From: an uncultured Oscillospiraceae bacterium
GTDB lineage: Bacteria; Bacillota; Clostridia; Oscillospirales; Oscillospiraceae
Reading direction: 5' to 3'
Assembly: GCA_900752445.1 (NCBI GenBank)
Contig: CAADVN010000132.1
Location: 1 to 13,989 of the forward strand
DNA length: 13,989 bases
In this document: positions 13,118 through 13,989 of the stretch, in pieces
Numbering within the stretch: the stretch's first letter is position 1
Layout of the letters: every line of letters begins with the position of its first letter
Position numbers and translations under genes: made by a program
The notes under the pieces: model-generated
What the model saw: the letters and a program-made list of their open reading frames with translations, nothing else
Databases searched by the model: none
Told to the model about the DNA's origin: nothing

Positions 13118-13980
13118 TGAACGGCCACATACCTGTGCTCCTGGACGAGTGCATAAGGTATCTTAACATAAAGCCGGACGGGGTCTATGTCGATGGTACG
13201 CTCGGCATGGGCGGGCATTCTGAGGCGATACTGAAGCGGCTGACGACGGGGCGGCTCATCTCGATAGACCGGGACGAGCTGGCCATCGAGCGCTCGTCGG
13301 AGCGCCTTCGGGAGTATGCGGACCGGCTGACGATAGTGCACGGGAACTTCCGCGACCTGGGCGAGATACTCGACGAGCAGGGCGTGGGGGCCGTGGACGG
13401 CATGCTTTTTGACCTTGGCGTGTCCTCGCCGCAGCTGGACGAGGGCAGCCGGGGCTTTTCGTATATGCTGGACGCGCCGCTGGACATGCGGATGGACAAG
13501 GCGGACAATATGGACGCCTGGTTCATAGTGAACCGCTGGCCGGAGGAGAAGATCGTGAGGATACTGCGCGACTACGGCGAGGAGCGGCACGCGGCGCGGA
13601 TAGCGCGGGCGATAGCGGCCCGGCGCGAGGAGCGGGAGATAGAGACGACGACGGAGCTCGTGGAGATAATAAAGGGCGCGATGCCGGCGGCGGCCTTGAG
13701 GGAGAAGCAGCATCCGGCTAAGCGGAGCTTCCAGGCCATCAGGATAGCGGTGAACGACGAGCTGGGCGCGGTGGCGGCGATGCTGGACACGGCGCCGGAG
13801 CGGCTGAAGGTGGGCGGCAGGCTGTGCGTCATCAGCTTCCACTCGCTGGAGGACAGGCTCCGGGAGAACGCGGTACCACCCCGGGGGGAAGGCCGCCACC
13901 CCCCCCGGGGGGGGCCCGGCGTTTCTACGGGGAGTGTACCGCGTTCTCCAGGAGCCTGTCCTCCAGCGAGTGGAAGCTGA
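13117..13980 (+). CDS. rsmH: 16S rRNA (cytosine1402-N4)-methyltransferase RsmH, 3' end not genuine
   Basis: RsmH (MraW) methylates N4 of C1402 in the 16S rRNA decoding centre. The genuine part shows IPVLLDECI (5-13), SAM-binding DGTLGMGGH (26-34), FDLGVSSPQLD (98-108), the RGFSYMLDAPLDMRMD segment, a KRSFQAIRIAVN segment and SFHSLEDR (about 240-247). From about residue 253 (base 13876) the frame runs into a C/G homopolymer and then the reverse complement of its own sequence, stopping at TGA 13978-13980 as a 287-residue ORF. Family members are usually a little over 300 residues and end differently. The gene should therefore be read as a 3'-truncated rsmH at a contig end. Position after mraZ is the normal dcw order. 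Confidence 0.9.
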   Translation: MNGHIPVLLDECIRYLNIKPDGVYVDGTLGMGGHSEAILKRLTTGRLISIDRDELAIERSSERLREYADRLTIVHGNFRDLGEILDEQGVGAVDGMLFDLGVSSPQLDEGSRGFSYMLDAPLDMRMDKADNMDAWFIVNRWPEEKIVRILRDYGEERHAARIARAIAARREEREIETTTELVEIIKGAMPAAALREKQHPAKRSFQAIRIAVNDELGAVAAMLDTAPERLKVGGRLCVISFHSLEDRLRENAVPPRGEGRHPPRGGPGVSTGSVPRSPGACPPASGS

Positions 13981-13989
13981 TGACGCACA
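13823..13989. repeat. Fold-back inverted repeat at the contig end (probable chimera)
   Basis: Bases 13823-13876 are the reverse complement of 13936-13989 with a single mismatch (13862 versus 13950), so 53 of 54 positions pair. The 59-nt spacer is dominated by C and G homopolymers, including eight C's followed by eight G's. The left arm is conserved rsmH coding sequence, so the palindrome is not a natural mobile-element end. Template switching or mis-assembly is the simplest reading. Confidence 0.88.

Noticed and set aside
13893..13920. C8G8 palindrome as a possible natural recombination or replication site
   Set aside because: It is the centre of the fold-back join at the window end and is best explained as part of the same artefact.

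Overview
This is a GC-rich stretch (roughly 60-65% by eye) of a Gram-positive, Clostridia-type chromosome, most likely Oscillospirales or a relative. The evidence is the Firmicutes gene order (ybeY ... era-yqzL-recO, uvrC, rsmD-coaD, mraZ-rsmH), an HPr with both His15 and Ser46, a MutS2 with an Smr domain, strong GGAGG-type ribosome binding sites and many 1-4 bp stop/start overlaps. The 13989-base window looks like one end of a contig. Every gene is on the + strand.

Bases 1-651 are accessory DNA. Palindromic double-hairpin repeat halves, partly in a tandem 146-bp arrangement, surround a small DUF559 (Vsr/PD-(D/E)XK-like) nuclease gene of visibly lower GC. The third repeat copy supplies that gene's last 14 codons and its stop.

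Bases 676-7775 form a tightly packed run: M32 carboxypeptidase, YbeY, a RarD-type transporter, Era, a YqzL-like microprotein, RecO and MutS2. Together they cover peptide turnover, 16S rRNA maturation and small-subunit assembly, DNA repair, and ribosome-collision or recombination control. RarD sits between ybeY and era, where many Firmicutes have dgkA and cdd.

Bases 7832-8229 are a single-gene unit: sigma-A promoter, HPr and intrinsic terminator. From 8257 to 12456 comes EamA transporter, uvrC, rsmD, coaD and a coiled-coil protein of unknown function, overlapping or nearly abutting. A near-consensus promoter lies inside rsmD and could drive coaD separately. A strong terminator (12485-12527) closes this block.

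Bases 12595-13876 begin the division and cell-wall (dcw) cluster: a sigma-A promoter, three TGGGN-like boxes spaced exactly 10 bp that look like a MraZ operator, mraZ and rsmH. From 13823 to the last base the sequence is a fold-back inverted repeat (54-bp arms, one mismatch) around a C/G homopolymer spacer. This looks like an assembly or amplification chimera, and it replaces the true end of rsmH.

Most of the window is ordinary housekeeping DNA. The best candidate for something less described is the DUF559 and palindromic-repeat unit at the left end.
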